A stretch of 64,000 bases of DNA from Eucommia ulmoides. Taxonomy: Eukaryota; Streptophyta; Magnoliopsida; Garryales; Eucommiaceae. The translations under genes and the position numbers were made by a program. Under the pieces are notes generated by a model. The model searched no databases, was not told the origin of the DNA, and saw only the letters and a program-made list of their open reading frames with translations. Every line of letters starts with the position of its first letter. Position 1 is the first letter of the stretch. The stretch spans positions 4,836,046 through 4,900,045 of the forward strand of contig CM028334.1 in assembly GCA_016647705.1 (NCBI GenBank), written 5' to 3'. Of the stretch, positions 1 through 11,843 are shown one piece after another.

Positions 1-276
1 CTGAAATTCATGTGTGTGTATATATATATACTTTTTGTTTAATTGTTCTTTTCTCCCCCTAACTTCTTCAAATCTTCATTTTAACCCAATTCAAATTATA
101 AGATTTCTTAAATTGTAATTTAACCCCTAAATTTTTTTAATTAAGAAATTAAATGCCAATTTACCTCCCAAAGTTTGGATTGAATGTTTCTAAATTGCAA
201 ATTGACCCTTAAACTTTTAATTTGAATTTTAATTGGCACATTAAAATTACATACGTGCTAAAATTCGGGTCTTACA
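1..276 (-). mobile_element. Fragment of a TGTAAGACC-type Gypsy LTR, cut by the window edge
   Basis: Read on the minus strand from 276, this stretch begins with a TGTAAGACC-like terminus and follows the first 300 or so bases of the solo LTR at 9053. The shared course includes alternating short A/T-rich lines, a run of TATATATA and then TGTGTGTG. The rest of the LTR lies outside the window, so whether it is a solo LTR or part of a full element cannot be told. Confidence 0.7.
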
Positions 277-656
277 GTCAGAGATATCAATTTCTGGACG
301 AAACGGGCGTCCCGGAGGGTTTGCAACTCTCGAAACATACACTTGTATATAAACATACATATTTTAATTTGAATTCATAATTGTTTTTTTTGTTGGCCCG
401 CTGCCGGCCGACAACCTGCCTCATCGGCGTTGGGTCGGCGCCTGCGGGGACGCAACATGCCCCCTTTATAGGGGCTGCTTGACCCCTCTCTTGGGGGGTA
501 CGCACACCCCAACAAGGGGGGTGTTGCGCCTCCCTACTTTAGGGGTGCTACTGCACCCCCTTGAGCACACCCCAACAAGAGGGTATGTTTCACCCCTTGT
601 TAGGGGGCGCACTACGTTCCCTTTTCTCGCTTGGTAGCAAGAAGGTGGGTGCAAAG
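277..656. repeat. Unclassified repeat-derived DNA with CCCC...GGGG hairpin motifs
   Basis: No gene is seen. Between about 456 and 610 there are several short C-run/spacer/G-run units (for example CCCCAACAAGGGG) separated by 15 to 30 bases. They resemble the CCCCGTAAGGGG minisatellite units in the solo LTR at 10893-11180. The open frames here are low-complexity and do not look coding. Confidence 0.4.
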
Positions 657-1035
657 ACCTGGGCACATGTCTCACACTTACAAATTTTTTAAGGGAGAAT
701 TTGAGATAGACTCCCATACAAATGGGGTCCGGGGTCAGGTAGTACGGTAGGGTGACCCCAAATTTTTTCAATTTCACAGCGATACTCTTTCAAGAGTTAG
801 TTTTTTTCTGGGGAGCCAGTTTGAGATAGGTTCCCGCACGGCCGAGGTCCGGGGTCAGGTAGCACGGTAGGGCAACCCCGAATTTTTTCGATTTTTAGGG
901 AGACACTTTTTCTACGGTTAAACTATTTTTGAAAAACTAATTTGAAATAGGCTCTTATTCGGCCGAGGTCCGGGGTCAGGTAGCACGATAGGATGACCCC
1001 AAATTTCTTCTATTTTCAGGGCAACACATGTTCAC
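657..1035 (+). repeat. Tandem repeat, about 121-bp unit, three degenerate copies
   Basis: The core GGTCCGGGGTCAGGTAG recurs at about 726, 848 and 970. Each is preceded by TTTGAGATAG-like sequence and followed by a GACCCCAAATTTTTTC-like block. The spacing of about 121-122 bp indicates a minisatellite. It probably sits inside an old LTR or untranslated region. Confidence 0.8.
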
Positions 1036-2690
1036 CGCGAACGCGCCCTAAGCACGGACTGACCCTCATCGAGGAGTAGAGGACAAAAATAAGTAAGGGA
1101 GTCGGACAGGGTCATTTGTCGGAGGTGTCGAGCGTACAAAGTAGATAGTGCACAGGTCTACTTGTGTGCCAGCTGGCAGGCCAACAGCCGCTGGACCAGC
1201 AGGTCAGTGCTGTTGGCTGGCCAGCTACCTGTTAGCCGGTGCACCCATGAACCCTTTAGTTTGGTCGTGTCTACCATTTTGCACACCCTTAATTGTTTGC
1301 ACACTTTTCAAGATTTGACACCCTGCACACACTTAAGCTTGCTCATTTCTTTCACTTTGTAGCCCTGAAGCGTGGGCCTCACCTTGGTAAGTTTGCACCA
1401 CTAAAGTTTAGTTTGTCATTATTCTTTTTTGAGTTTTGCATCCCAAGTCTTGACACTTTGCACCCTGGAAGTTTTAGCTTAGCCATTGTCTCACACTTCA
1501 CTCCCCTGAAGTTTGGTCAGAATTTCTTTTTGACTTTGCATCTTGAATCTTGAACATTACTTTGACACATTCACACCATTGGATTCTGTCCATTATTTTG
1601 ACAACTCTGCGCCCCTGAACATTTTGTCAATATTTTGGCACATGACATTTTTCGTTGTGACCTTCTCAACGGGTGAGGCCTGCGCGGAGAGCACATTGAT
1701 TACGTCAGGGTGTTGGTCACCTAGACCTCGTTGATACATTTGGATAAGGTCCCCAACTGCGTCCTGCTGGCCAAAGGTAGCACGGCAGGGCGATGCCGGT
1801 CGCCATCTAGACCCCGCTGGTTAGGAACAACACGGCCCGGCGATGTCGGTCATCATCTGGACCCTACCGGCTAGGAATAGCACGGTCGGACGGTTCCGAT
1901 CGCGGGACACTGATGGTGAACCCCTGGACGGAGCCACGAGAGAGGACCACCATGATGATTATCTACTGCCTATACTTCGATCCTTTCGTCGGCCCTGTGG
2001 GGATGAAGTTTTCAAAGACGAATGGCAGTTCCACGCACAAAGGCGCTGAGCAGACAGATTTCAAAGAGGATAGTGCCGATGAGGGGCCCCTGAGGAGGGC
2101 GAGAATGAAGCTACTTCTCTTCGCACAAATGCCCCACAAGGCAAAAACGGGGAGGGCTGAGCTCTAGACCGTCACTTTTTTAATACTTAGGATTTTGTAG
2201 ACTCATTTTTACTTATTCCTGTTTTTTTGTGCATAAGTAAGTAAGCTTCTAAGTGGCATAGCCAAGGTACTTCAGAGTCTACTCCTTCCTACTGACAACT
2301 TTGCCAAGTTGCTTTCTCTGCTTGGTCATGTTTTAAGAGTTGTAAAATTTTAATTTTTTTTAAAAAAACTTCTCGTCTTTGCCCAAGACCATGGACCACC
2401 AGCCCCCTAGTCTGGGACACAAGCTTATTGCAAGAAAATTGTGTCATAGACTTAAGAAAAAGGTTTCCCAGGGTGCCTGGTCCTCTTAGTCCGCAGGGGC
2501 GCAACCCGACGGTTGGACCCCTGTGGTCGGTCATCGAGGAGTTCTCCGTAGTTAAACTCATTCAATAACTTTTTCAAGTTATCTCCATTTAGTCCATGCA
2601 AGAGCACATTTCCTTTTAGAACGCCGAACTTGAAGTTGACTAGTGGGGAGAGGTACTTGGTTGCAATCCCTCAGACCCGATCAATACCCA
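1036..2690. other. Repeat-derived region without a gene
   Basis: 1270-1640 has loosely repeated phrases such as TTTGCACCCTGGAAG and TTTGACACTTTGCA. 1770-1900 repeats a GGTAGCACGGC-like phrase three times. The open frames are short and low-complexity. I see no known protein motif. It may be the untranslated or degraded pol portion of the element whose gag lies at 3290-5157. Confidence 0.4.
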
Positions 2691-2749
2691 ACCCTTAGTG
2701 GATGACCTTGGTCTATCCCCGGGTATGGACTATTGACTTCCGAAAAGAA

Positions 2750-3180
2750 TCTGGTTGTTACTCTCGATATTGAGCGCCGAGATGAATCTTATGAAGAGTT
2801 ACTCGCAATGCCGAGAGTCGAGATTTTGCGTGGAGAATCATCCATGACTATGGGATTAGAATACCGTTGAGGAGAATCATTCACAACGCCGAGAGTAGGG
2901 ATGCTAATCTGGACAATCATCCCGACTCAGGGGGTTGAAATGCAACCGTAGAGAATCACTCGCGACACCGAAAGTCAGGATATTGATCTAGAGAATCATT
3001 CATGACTCAGGGGGTCGAAATACAACTGTGGAGAATCACTCGCGATACTGATGCTGGGATGCGACTCAGGGGGTCGAAATATAGCCAGGAAGAATTATTC
3101 GCGATGTAGGGAACCGGATGTTAGGTGGAGAATCATTCGCCACTTAGGGGGTCGGAATGTTGTTTACCGGAGAGAACACA
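2750..3180 (+). repeat. Degenerate tandem repeats built on GAGAATCA(T/C)TC and CTCAGGGGGTCGAAAT
   Basis: GAGAATCATTC/GAGAATCACTC-like phrases recur many times. CTCAGGGGGT occurs near 2926, 3005 and 3065, and a variant near 3141. Unit spacing varies from about 60 to 80 bp, so this is a decayed minisatellite array. Confidence 0.75.
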
Positions 3181-3289
3181 AGGCACGTTGCACAAAAAAC
3201 CTTCCTTATTCTGATAAGCAAAACTACAACACTTTGTACAAATTAGAAGTTGCTTAGAAAAGTGGATCTTCCCTATAGAGACAGTGCTT

Positions 3290-5157
3290 CAAATGGTCAA
3301 TGCTCTACGGGTGCCTGAGCGACACACTCTCATCTGTTCCAAAATCGAATATGCCTGAACGTGTGCCCCTAGTGACTTTATACGTCTCAGGAGCTAAATC
3401 CACCACGGATGAGATTGATTTTACCATCCATGCACTGGTGATCTTCCTCGGCCTCAGCCTCCTAGGACGGTGGACAGATGCGGTTTCCCCTTCTTCTCTA
3501 AGCTCGAGGCTCTTCCTGTGGTTCATCCCCATCAGGCTGATCCTGATTTCCTCTCCAGACATAGTTTCTGAGATAACCTCTTCGAATGAAAACTTCAATC
3601 TCCTACCAGAGCTGGAAGCAGTTCTCTATGGAGTGGCCTCGATCTTGGTGGAACTCATAGTACTCGATCATCAACCTCCCAACCGGTCTTTCCCTACAGG
3701 GCAGCGAATGAGGGAAGAAGTCTTGCCCTAAGTTTTCTATGAATACGGTGGCCACCGAGGCCTTGAGTCGAGTGAACTCTGGTTGGTGACGCCCTGGAGG
3801 AGGAAGTGACCTCCTATCTCCAGGTAGAGGGTTGAACCTCCCTTCAATTTGTAATCTGCTCGAGCCTTGGGGTTGATTCGAACCTCTATTCCTTGGTTCC
3901 CTCGACATGTTTACTCTTTCCCTCTCTCTCCTAGTTGCAGTACGAAGATCGGCTCCATGGAATCTAGCCCCACGATCTAGAACTTGATTGAGAGTGGAAG
4001 AAGGGTTAGAGCAGTGGTCGTAGGACAACATCTGGTACCGGAGCCTGTCAACAAAGGCATTCAGCGCTATACTCTCAGGGAGGTCGTCACACGTATTTGT
4101 TTCTCGGTTAAAGCGCTCAACATAGCCCCCAAAAGATTCAGAGGGCTCCTGTTGAAGAGTGAGTATATGAGCCATAGTCTTTGGCCTTCGCTGGGAGCGG
4201 CTAAAATGAGTCAGGAACAACTGCTCGAGCTCCTTGAAGGTACAGATAGATGTTAATCTCAGACCCTGGAACCAAGACCTCACTGTACCTGTGAAAGTAA
4301 TAGGAAAGGCTCTGCATTGCAACGCTACAGAGGCTACTTGCATGTCCATATGAGATGTAAACATGGACAGGTGGTCAACAGGATCTAATGCCTTATCATA
4401 CAGATTCATCTGGGGGTGAGTGAAGTGTCGCGGCATTACTTTCCCCAAAACTTCTTCCACAAAATGAGAACTCACCTCCAGAATAGCACCCGGTCCTACC
4501 CGGCCTCCTTACACCTCCTGAAGACGGGCTTCCATATTAGCCAGACGATACTTCATAGCCCCTCTTACTCAGGGCTCCACCCGTATTCGACTGCCCGCAG
4601 CTCGGGCCGCAGTGTGGTAGGAGAAAAGTAATTAGGAACTAACTTCACACTCATGCCAATATCTATGATCAAACCTAGCTGGACGATAAAGGGCTCGACC
4701 ATTAGGGGACACCAACATATCCCTTAGCACAAATTAGTATGGCGGGGGAAGTGGAAATCTCGGTATTGAAGGGGAGCCCTATCTTGTCTTGTAAACTTAG
4801 GGTTGCGAGATGGATGACAGCCCTTGGGCATCGGTTCATTCGAAGTGGTAATAAGAACATCGCAATCTCGAGGTGGCTCCTCAGGCGTTGCGGTTTAAAG
4901 ATCTGGTCCACCCTGAACAGGGGACAACGACAAGAGCTCCAGGAAGATATGTACGCACGACTTGAACTCTTGCATTTGGTGTTCAAGGAGATCAACGCGA
5001 GATGTCTCCACAGCACCTGAGGCCTGTCCCATAGCCCCAAGTAGCAGAGTGGACTGTCTTGCCTGGTCTTAAGGGGGTAGTTATCCTCATTGGTGAGAGC
5101 TGGGGGTGCGTCCTTAGAATTCTTGGCATTTCTTCTGTTCCGGGTTTGTCTGTCCAA
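3290..5157 (-). pseudogene. Ty3/Gypsy gag remnant (Tat-like), without a matching pol
   Basis: The longest open piece (4475 to 3603, 290 codons) has the plant retrotransposon gag core. It runs from a DPVDHL-like start through FTGTVRSWFQ and LFLTHFSRSQRRPKT to a long tail rich in Arg, Ser and Gln. The FSRSQRRPKT phrase is shared with the gag of Gypsy B (31674-31856), so the two are related. Open pieces at 5157-4702 (upstream) and 3598-3305 (downstream) continue gag in other frames, so the gene carries stops and frameshifts. Pol should follow at lower coordinates, but only minisatellites are seen there. The element is therefore truncated or is a gag-only derivative. Gag proteins form the cytoplasmic virus-like particle. 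The family assignment is inferred from motifs only. Confidence 0.75.
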
Positions 5158-5703
5158 CTAGACCTCATAATCATCCAAGCTCAGTCAAGTAGAGAGTAAT
5201 GATTAGGGGAAGGCTATGATAGCAAGCCTCCGATAACGAGCAACCTAGCCTTCGATGACGAGCTTCCAACGACAAGCAACCTTCAACAAACGGACAAACC
5301 TCCAGTTCCGGCGTGGAAATGAAATGGCGAACTGAACAACCTTCTCTCACTAGAACAACCTTCTCTCACTCTCTCAAACGGCTACTGACATGACTTGATG
5401 GAGTGATAGAGTGGGTATGCAAGAAATGCAAGAAATGACGTGGAGGGAAATGTAAAAATAATGTCCACTTTTTTTATGTTGAAAAAAGTCAAATATCCAA
5501 TCTATCTTGGAATTGGAAAGGAAAAGGGTTTAATAGTCATTTTAATTAAAAAAAAAAATTGTAAAAAGCCACATAAAAATAAGGGGTATTAAGGTCTTTT
5601 CATACCAAAAATCGGTCAAATGGAGTTGACTGGTATTTGTAAAATGATAGAAAAGGTATCTAATTTAGAGCAAAAAGACAGGAGAAGTAAATGGTATAAA
5701 CCC

Positions 5704-5705
<2 letters not shown>
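5158..5705. other. Probable 5' untranslated region of the gag remnant; no gene
   Basis: The stretch has repeated short phrases such as AACAACCTTCTCTCACT (twice near 5330-5370) and ACGAGCAACC/ACAAGCAACC (5235-5280). No protein match or clear LTR terminus is seen. Confidence 0.35.

Positions 5706-5735
<30 letters not shown>
5706..5735 (+). repeat. (AAT)n microsatellite, left part
   Basis: About ten AAT units lie directly before the TG terminus of the solo LTR. The same repeat resumes at 6443, so the LTR sits inside what was one microsatellite. Confidence 0.95.
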
Positions 5736-6441
5736 TGTTGGTGTCGGAATTTGGTCCAACCTGCAGTATTGTCTAAACACTCTCGGATCAAGGGTGAGAG
5801 GGTTATTGACCCTGTTTCCTCATATGCCACAGCCGAGTCGGAGGACCTATCGGGTTCGAGACCGAGCCCGAGTCTTGGTTTCCTTCTGAGCTCTTTATCG
5901 TTGTCCGGGTTGAGCTCCTCGTCGTCACCTGCACAAGGGACGGCCGGGTTTTTCCCGGTGTGTCCCTTCCACTGTGAGAATAAGAATCCGGGGTGAAATA
6001 TAGGTCGGACTATTACCTCAACCTGTCTGACTGATCTGAGGCAGAATCTCTTTCTCTAAAATGGTTTTCTCGTCCCTTTAAAGTGTTGGAAAAGCCTCAT
6101 ATTTATAGGCGAGAGCGTGATTAGCATAAACAATATTAGGACCTTAAGCTTGGATTACCGGTAAGCAGTCAGGCGCGAGGGCGGCATAGCGGATTAGAGT
6201 TATGGGCCTGGGCCCTGGGCCCAGTACTGTAGACGATAAAGCCGGCGTCCGACCTGCCAAGGCGACGGGCCAAGTCGGTCCCAAGCGAAAGGTCACACCG
6301 GGCATTTCGTCCTCCAACGGGCCGCCGAATAGTGATCATCTCAAGCTGCCTATACACTGGAATGGTAGGAGTGATGGCGTCGTGGCTGATAAGATCTTAG
6401 TCGCTGACGCTGACACGTGGAGGAGGCCCGACCTTACCCAC

Positions 6442-6442
<1 letters not shown>
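5736..6442 (-). mobile_element. Solo LTR of the Gypsy B family
   Basis: This 707-bp LTR starts TGTTGGTGTCGG (plus reading) and ends ACCCACA. It matches the Gypsy B LTRs at 25848-26548 and 32932-33583 along its whole length. Shared landmarks include TTGGTCCAACC, GTCGTCACCTGCACAA and GGTTTTCTCGTCCCTTTAAAG. On the minus strand a CTATAAATA box lies near 6098-6106. No internal region follows on either side. ATAAT flanks it on both sides, as expected for a 5-bp target duplication, although that is trivial inside an AAT repeat. Solo LTRs form when the two LTRs of an element recombine. Confidence 0.9.

Positions 6443-6508
<66 letters not shown>
6443..6508 (+). repeat. (AAT)n microsatellite, right part
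   Basis: About 22 AAT units follow the solo LTR directly. An apparent poly-asparagine reading frame through this run is an artefact of the repeat. Confidence 0.95.
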
Positions 6509-7205
6509 TAGTAGTATTATTATTATTATTTTAATTTTATTTTTAATTTTTTTTTATACAGTTTTTTTTTTTAAAACAAATGGTTGTACCTACTTTTTTT
6601 GAAAACATGATTGAGTTTCCGGTTGGAACCTACCTTTTTTTTTTTATATATATATATTTTTTAGTTTTTTATTTATTATTTATTATTTTATTTTTACATT
6701 TAAACTCCAAGGATATGTTATTATCATGTTAAAATTTAGTCAATTCATTCATGTACTAAATTTAAAATAAAAGAAAGTTAGTATTTATGTAACAGTAGAA
6801 AAATAATTTTTTTTTATTTAAAATAGAAAAATACTAAGATTTTAGAATTCACCGATATATAATTAATTAGTTCTTATTTTTGTGTTGACTCCAAATTTTT
6901 ATTGATAATTTTAGATTCGAATCTTACTATCTTCTTAAAATTTTAGAAATTAGGCCCGATGTAAATCTCAAGTTGATTTTTATTTGTATTGAAAATATTT
7001 TCTTTTGATCGAACGATTTGTTTCGCTTTATATGGTTTTGTTTGGCTTTTGTTTGGCATATTGTAGTTACTCGTTTTTAATTGGATTCGCCCCATCTTAA
7101 TGTCATTTTGATATATTTTCATAAACATACAAAAATAACTAAAATAACTTTATTTATAATAATTTAAACTATTCGAACTATTAACAAACCTAAATTTAGG
7201 GGTGT
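6509..7205. other. AT-rich intergenic DNA, no gene
   Basis: T-runs, TATATATA and short AT-rich phrases predominate. No reading frame with recognisable protein content is seen. Confidence 0.6.
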
Positions 7206-7285
7206 AAAATTGCACAAATGAGGTGCGATCACCTTGGTAGCTCAGTTAGTAGATGAGCTGATATTGGCAACCCACTTTCAGTTTG
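7206..7285 (+). mobile_element. Possible head of a tRNA-derived SINE, truncated
   Basis: TTGGTAGCTCAGTTAGTAG at 7233 resembles the D-arm/A-box of a plant tRNA and the 5' end of tRNA-derived SINEs. No B-box follows before Gypsy A sequence begins near 7290, so this is at most a fragment. A complete tRNA cannot be folded here. Confidence 0.35.
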
Positions 7286-7419
7286 CTTCAGATTTTAAGT
7301 GTAGGGATGGTTTTCGTTGGAGCCTTTGTTGGACATAAATAGCTATGACTGCTCATCAAAAAGTTTACTACCGAAGTAACAACCAACTTTCCTTCAAAAC
7401 TAACATGATAAATAATTGG

Positions 7420-9052
7420 GGGACTTACACAAAGTATTTTCGCAAATGCACAATGTTCTATGGCTGGGGGATTGGATCTCCATTTCGATTTTCCAACCAG
7501 TATGTCCCAGGTCAATTCACCTTGATCATCTTGTATGGCCTTTCCCAAATAGGGGCTATTTTTCCTAATCAAGCTTTTGGGCAGTCTGGTATCACCCTCC
7601 AAAGCACTAGCTCTCCTACCGTAAAGTGCCTTGGGCGAACTGCATGGTTGAATGTCCCTGGCATCTTCGATTTGTATGTTGCCATCATCATCGCTGCTTG
7701 GTCCTGTTTTTCTTCTAGGTGGTCTAACTCTTGGCGTATCACTCCCTCATTTTCTATGAGGTTGATCATGTTATCCTGTCTCAAAGGCAAACCGATCTCT
7801 ACCGAGACCACTGCCTCTATGCCATACGTCATGGAATAAGGCGTTTCTCCCGTGGTTGTGCTCGGAATGGTACGGTAAGCCCACAAGATCGCAGGAAGCT
7901 CTTCCACCCATTTGCCCTTGGCATCGTCCAACCATTTTTTTAGAGCTTCTTTGATTTGTTTGTCACCTCTACTTGTCCATTAGCTTGTGGATAAGCAGGG
8001 CTTAACATTCGATATAGTATTTTCAATTCATCGTACATCCAAGCAACTTTTTCCTCGGTAAAATGGGTCCCATTATTTGATATTAGCACTATCGGGATGC
8101 TAAAATGGTATATCACCTGCTTCTAGAAGAAGTTCTTGACTTTATTCTCACCTATGGTCACGAACGCTTCAGTCTCCACCCATTTAGTGAAGTAATCGAT
8201 CACCACCCAAAAATACTTCTTGTTCCCAGGTACCGGTGTAAACGGTCCTAGAATATCCATCCCCCATTGGGCAAAGGACCATGGGTTATGGATGGGTATT
8301 TGTGCTTGGAAAGGGACTCGGATGTTGTTTGAGAACCGTTAGTATTTGTCGCACTTCTTGACATATTCCTTCACATCACTGCGCATGGTTAGCGAGTAAT
8401 ATCCAATCATAAGTGCCTTGTGTGACAAGGTTCTTCCCCCTGGATGGTTTCCACAAATTCTTTCATGTATTTCTTGCATCACGTAGGCGACTTCCTTTGG
8501 TCCTAAGCAGCGTAGCAAAGGCTGTGTGAATGGTCTTCAGTATAATTTTCCATTCATCATAACGTATCTCGTCACATTGTACAAGAATTTCTGGGTTGCC
8601 TTCTTATTGTTTAGTAATATTCCCTCGCTCAAGTAGCGCACCAAAGGAGTTCTCCAATCTTCATCCTATCCCAGCTCTCTAATGCATGCAAAGGATCTGG
8701 TTTGAGTTGATACGAACGGCTGCTCCAAATAGTCCACTATCTTGGACTGTTGATCTGGACCAAAGGATGACACTAGTACTGACAGTGCATCAGCCTTCTC
8801 ATTCTCAGTTCTTAGAATAGCTTCAACTTTGCAACTGTCAAAGGTCTTCGTCATCTGCTTCACTTTATCGACGTAGAGGCGTAGTCTCCCTTCGTTGACC
8901 ACGTAAGCTCCATTTATTTGGTTGACTATGAGTTGTGAATCTGACTTGACCTCCACATCATGGGACCCTAGCTCCTTGGCTAAGGTCAGGCCCAAGATTA
9001 TCACCTCGTACTTTGTCTCGTTGTTGGATGCTTTGAATCCGAGCTGTACAAC
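7420..9052 (-). pseudogene. Gypsy A pol, 3' part: RNase H end, zinc-binding and integrase domains
   Basis: Reading down from 9052, the RNase H C-terminal half comes first (open from 9004 to 8666, with KSDSQLIVNQ as the conserved core). It is followed by an HHCC-type region (about 8560-8340, LLRCLG then GGRTLSHKA) and an integrase core (about 8290-7860). The core shows VVIDYFTKWVE with the first catalytic Asp, an SNNGTHF-like second Asp position that has become Asn, and YPQANGQVEVTN with the Glu. The pol tail, with a WNIVHLRKYF-like end, closes near 7420. There are several in-frame stops. Integrase would insert the cDNA into the chromosome, but this copy is dead. Confidence 0.85.
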
Positions 9053-11843
9053 TGTAAGACCTAAATCGTAGCATGTACGTCATTTTAGTTGCATTTTAGA
9101 GTAATTAGAAAAAAATTGGGATGAAATTGGGTCAATAAAAATTGAAATTAAAAATCTAGGGGTCAATTCGCAAATTTAGAAACATTAAATCCAAACCTTG
9201 GGAGGTAAATTGACATTTAACTTTTAATTAAAACTTTTAGGAGTGCAATTGCAATTTAAGAAAATCTTAAAAGTGGACTTGAACTAAAATGAAGATTTTA
9301 AGAAGTTAGGGGAGGAAAAGAGTAATTTCACAAAAGTTTATTTATATATATGTGTGTGTGATCGGGAGCCACCGGCCGGAAGGAGAGAAAGGAACAGCGA
9401 CGTAGCAGGAGGAGCTCAACGCTTAGACCACTAGTTACATGCATATAAATGTTGATTCATGCATGTAATGATCACCAAAACAACTCTCAAAACAAGAAAT
9501 GCAAAACAGAGAAGGAAGAGAGAGAAAGCGAATAGACAAAGAGAGGTTCGCCAGCGGTGGGGTACTTCCGGCGTGGGTGGTGGTTGTCCATTTGGTCTGA
9601 TTTGTGTGTGTTTGTATGTTCTGGGTGTGCGTGGGTGTTCAATTGTGCAAATATGTGTGTGCATTACTGTTCATCGACGGTTGTATGCATGTGTTCCTCC
9701 GTTAATTGGCGATTTCATTTGTGTGTGGGTATGTTTCTCCGGCAGTGGTTCCTGCGCCGGTGGTGATCCGTTGAATGTGTGGGTGTGTGATCAATGTATG
9801 TGGCTTGGCATGTGTGTGTGCTCTGTTCTGTTACAACATTATGTGTGTGGGTGTGTTTCGGTGTGGGTCATCGGTGGGGATGGTTATCTGGTAGTGTGGC
9901 ACTGCCGTGTGTATGTGTTGTGTGTGGGCCATGTGTGTTGCTGCTCGTTGTCCGATGCTGGCGCATGTATGTGTTTGTGTTGCTAGTAGTTTTGGAGCGG
10001 GCGTGTGTGTGTTCTGCTCATCCGGAGTGTGTGTGTGTCTTGTCAGGTGTACCTGTGTGTGCGTGTGTTGTTCGGTCGGTGGTGTTGTCGTACGGTGAGG
10101 TGTGTGTGTGTAAGATCGTCGGAGTTGGGGAGAGAATGAGAGAGACGTCGGCCGGGAGTACAAACAGGAAAACAGAAACGGGAAAGAAAGAGAAGAAAAA
10201 AAAAGGGGAGAAGAAAGGGAAAAAGAAAAAAAAAAGGGGGAATTACACAAACCACCCCACTGGAAATCAAAAACCCATCTCGTGGTCGCCAAACAATTCA
10301 GAAACAGGTGAAATTTCAATCGATTATTAATTTTCGTTAAATTAAATTTTATTTAGCGTTACGAATCCTAAAATCGTAATAATTCCGTAATGATTAATTA
10401 ATTCTAATTACGTGGTACATAAAATAATAACGATTCGAAATATAGGGTCTGCATTGCATGATTCGGATATTTTAAATAAGATATTAATTTAGACTTTGTC
10501 ACGATTAGGCTCGCAGGCACCGGTGTTCCGATAGAGTGTGGTTAGTGAAGGTTTTGGAGAGCGGATAACGAGGTGAGTATACTGTCTTCTTGCCAAATTA
10601 TTTTTGTATATATATATGATGAAATATTGGTTTACTTAAACCGTACAATTTTATAAATTATATGGATCAAGCAGGTATTTGGGTAAGTTGGTAAAATGAA
10701 TTTTCGGGGTATTGTATTGGTTTCTAAAAGAGAGTGGAAAGTAACTGGTTTTCTAAGGATGTTTGGTTTTCTAAAAACTAAGGTGGGAGAAATGGTTTTT
10801 ACTAAAATCGGTGGTACAAAGATGGAAAATGGGTTTTATTGAAATTGGTAGTACTTTTAAAAAGGAGAGTGAAACACATGATTTTGGAAATTCTCCCCAA
10901 AAGGGGTGTGGCTTATATTCTCCCCATAAGGGGTGTGGATTTTTGACGATATGGAGTGAAAATATATTTCTTCCCATAAAGGATGTGGATTTTTAACTAT
11001 ACTGATGATTTTGATGATGCCATAGTTGTTCTCCCCGTAAGGGGTGTGGTTTCTCCCCAAAAGGGGTGTGGATTTTATTTATCCCCGTAAGGGGTGTGGA
11101 TTCTTCCCATGGGATGTGGATAGTTCTCCCCGTAAGGGGGTGTAGATTATAGTTCTTCCCAAAAGGGGTGTGGATATTTCGTAGGAAGGCATTCCTACGG
11201 ATGTTACGGTACCGTTGCAACTCTCGATTGTGAGGTTAAAACGATCACTATGGCTAGCCAGTGTGTATTGTGGTGGAGTGGTGGTTTGAGATGTGTGTTT
11301 GAGATATGATGTTTTACTTATATTGAGTGTTTTATTATTTATTATGATGATTGGTATTATTTTACTAGATGGGTTGGAATGAAACTTATATTTATCACTT
11401 TATTTCCACTGCTTATATTATGGAAAATTTTACTAGTTACGTGTTGTTTCTATACTCACGCTTGATCCATTTAGATGTTGTAGAATGAATTATTATTTTA
11501 AAAATATTTTCACTAAAAAGGCAGTACACTCGCAGGTAAAATAGCTAGGAGTCGGTCGGTCCCCTACTGGCGCTAGATAGAGTTATGCGGGTCACGCAAA
11601 GGAGTCATTCGAGACAAATTTTGGAGACGAGATATCAGAAATGAAATCTAAGTGAGGTTCAGGGGATTTGTTTGATTGTATTTATATTCAGGACGGTGTA
11701 TCCCTATCAGATGGGACTATTATATGTGTTGTATAGATTTACAATTTTGTTATGGACGTATTGAGGTTGGCTAGTCAGTTGGGCAGTATCATGTCTACGT
11801 CACGTCAGCCCCACATAACGGGTGTCCGGGGTGGGGTGTGACA
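9053..11843 (+). mobile_element. Solo LTR (2791 bp) inserted in the Gypsy A RNase H, TSD ACAAC
   Basis: It begins TGTAAGACC and ends GGGGTGTGACA. ACAAC is present at 9048-9052 and again at 11844-11848, a perfect 5-bp target-site duplication. When one copy of ACAAC is removed, the RNase H reading frame of the host element runs straight across the junction. The body has a GT-rich stretch (9600-10100), a purine tract (10120-10240), the phrase ACACAAACCACCCCACTGG and a minisatellite (10893-11180). It has no gag, pol, PBS or PPT. The sister copy is at 37356-40061 and a third partial copy is at 1-276. Confidence 0.92.
10893..11180 (+). repeat. Minisatellite of CCCC(G/A)(T/A)AAGGGGTGTGGAT units
   Basis: About nine units of TCTCCCCNNAAGGGGTGTGG, some degenerate, are spaced 20 to 60 bp apart. 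Each unit contains a short hairpin (CCCC/GGGG). The array lies inside the solo LTR, just before TACGGTACCGTTGCAACTC, a phrase that also follows a different repeat array in the sister LTR. Confidence 0.9.

Noticed and set aside
466..777. 103-codon minus-strand frame
   Set aside because: Built from C-run/G-run repeats and one copy of the 121-bp minisatellite; no protein-like features.
1293..1734. Overlapping Phe/Leu-rich frames
   Set aside because: They arise from T-rich degenerate repeats (TTTGCACC/TTGACACTTTG) and do not resemble coding DNA.
6202..6534. Open frame ending in a long poly-asparagine run
   Set aside because: The Asn run is the AAT microsatellite and the rest is antisense LTR sequence.
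7230..7300. Possible tRNA gene (TAGCTCAGTTAGTAG)
   Set aside because: Only the D-arm-like part is present; there is no anticodon arm or T-arm at the right distance, so it is at most a SINE fragment.
9459..10330. Two long open frames (about 175 codons each) rich in Cys, Val and Gly
   Set aside because: They come from a GT-rich low-complexity stretch inside a solo LTR, overlap in different frames, and show no protein-like composition or known motif.
10893..11180. Possible CRISPR-like array (regular short palindromic repeats)
   Set aside because: The units are degenerate, spacing is irregular, spacers are not unique sequences of constant length, and the context is a plant retrotransposon LTR.
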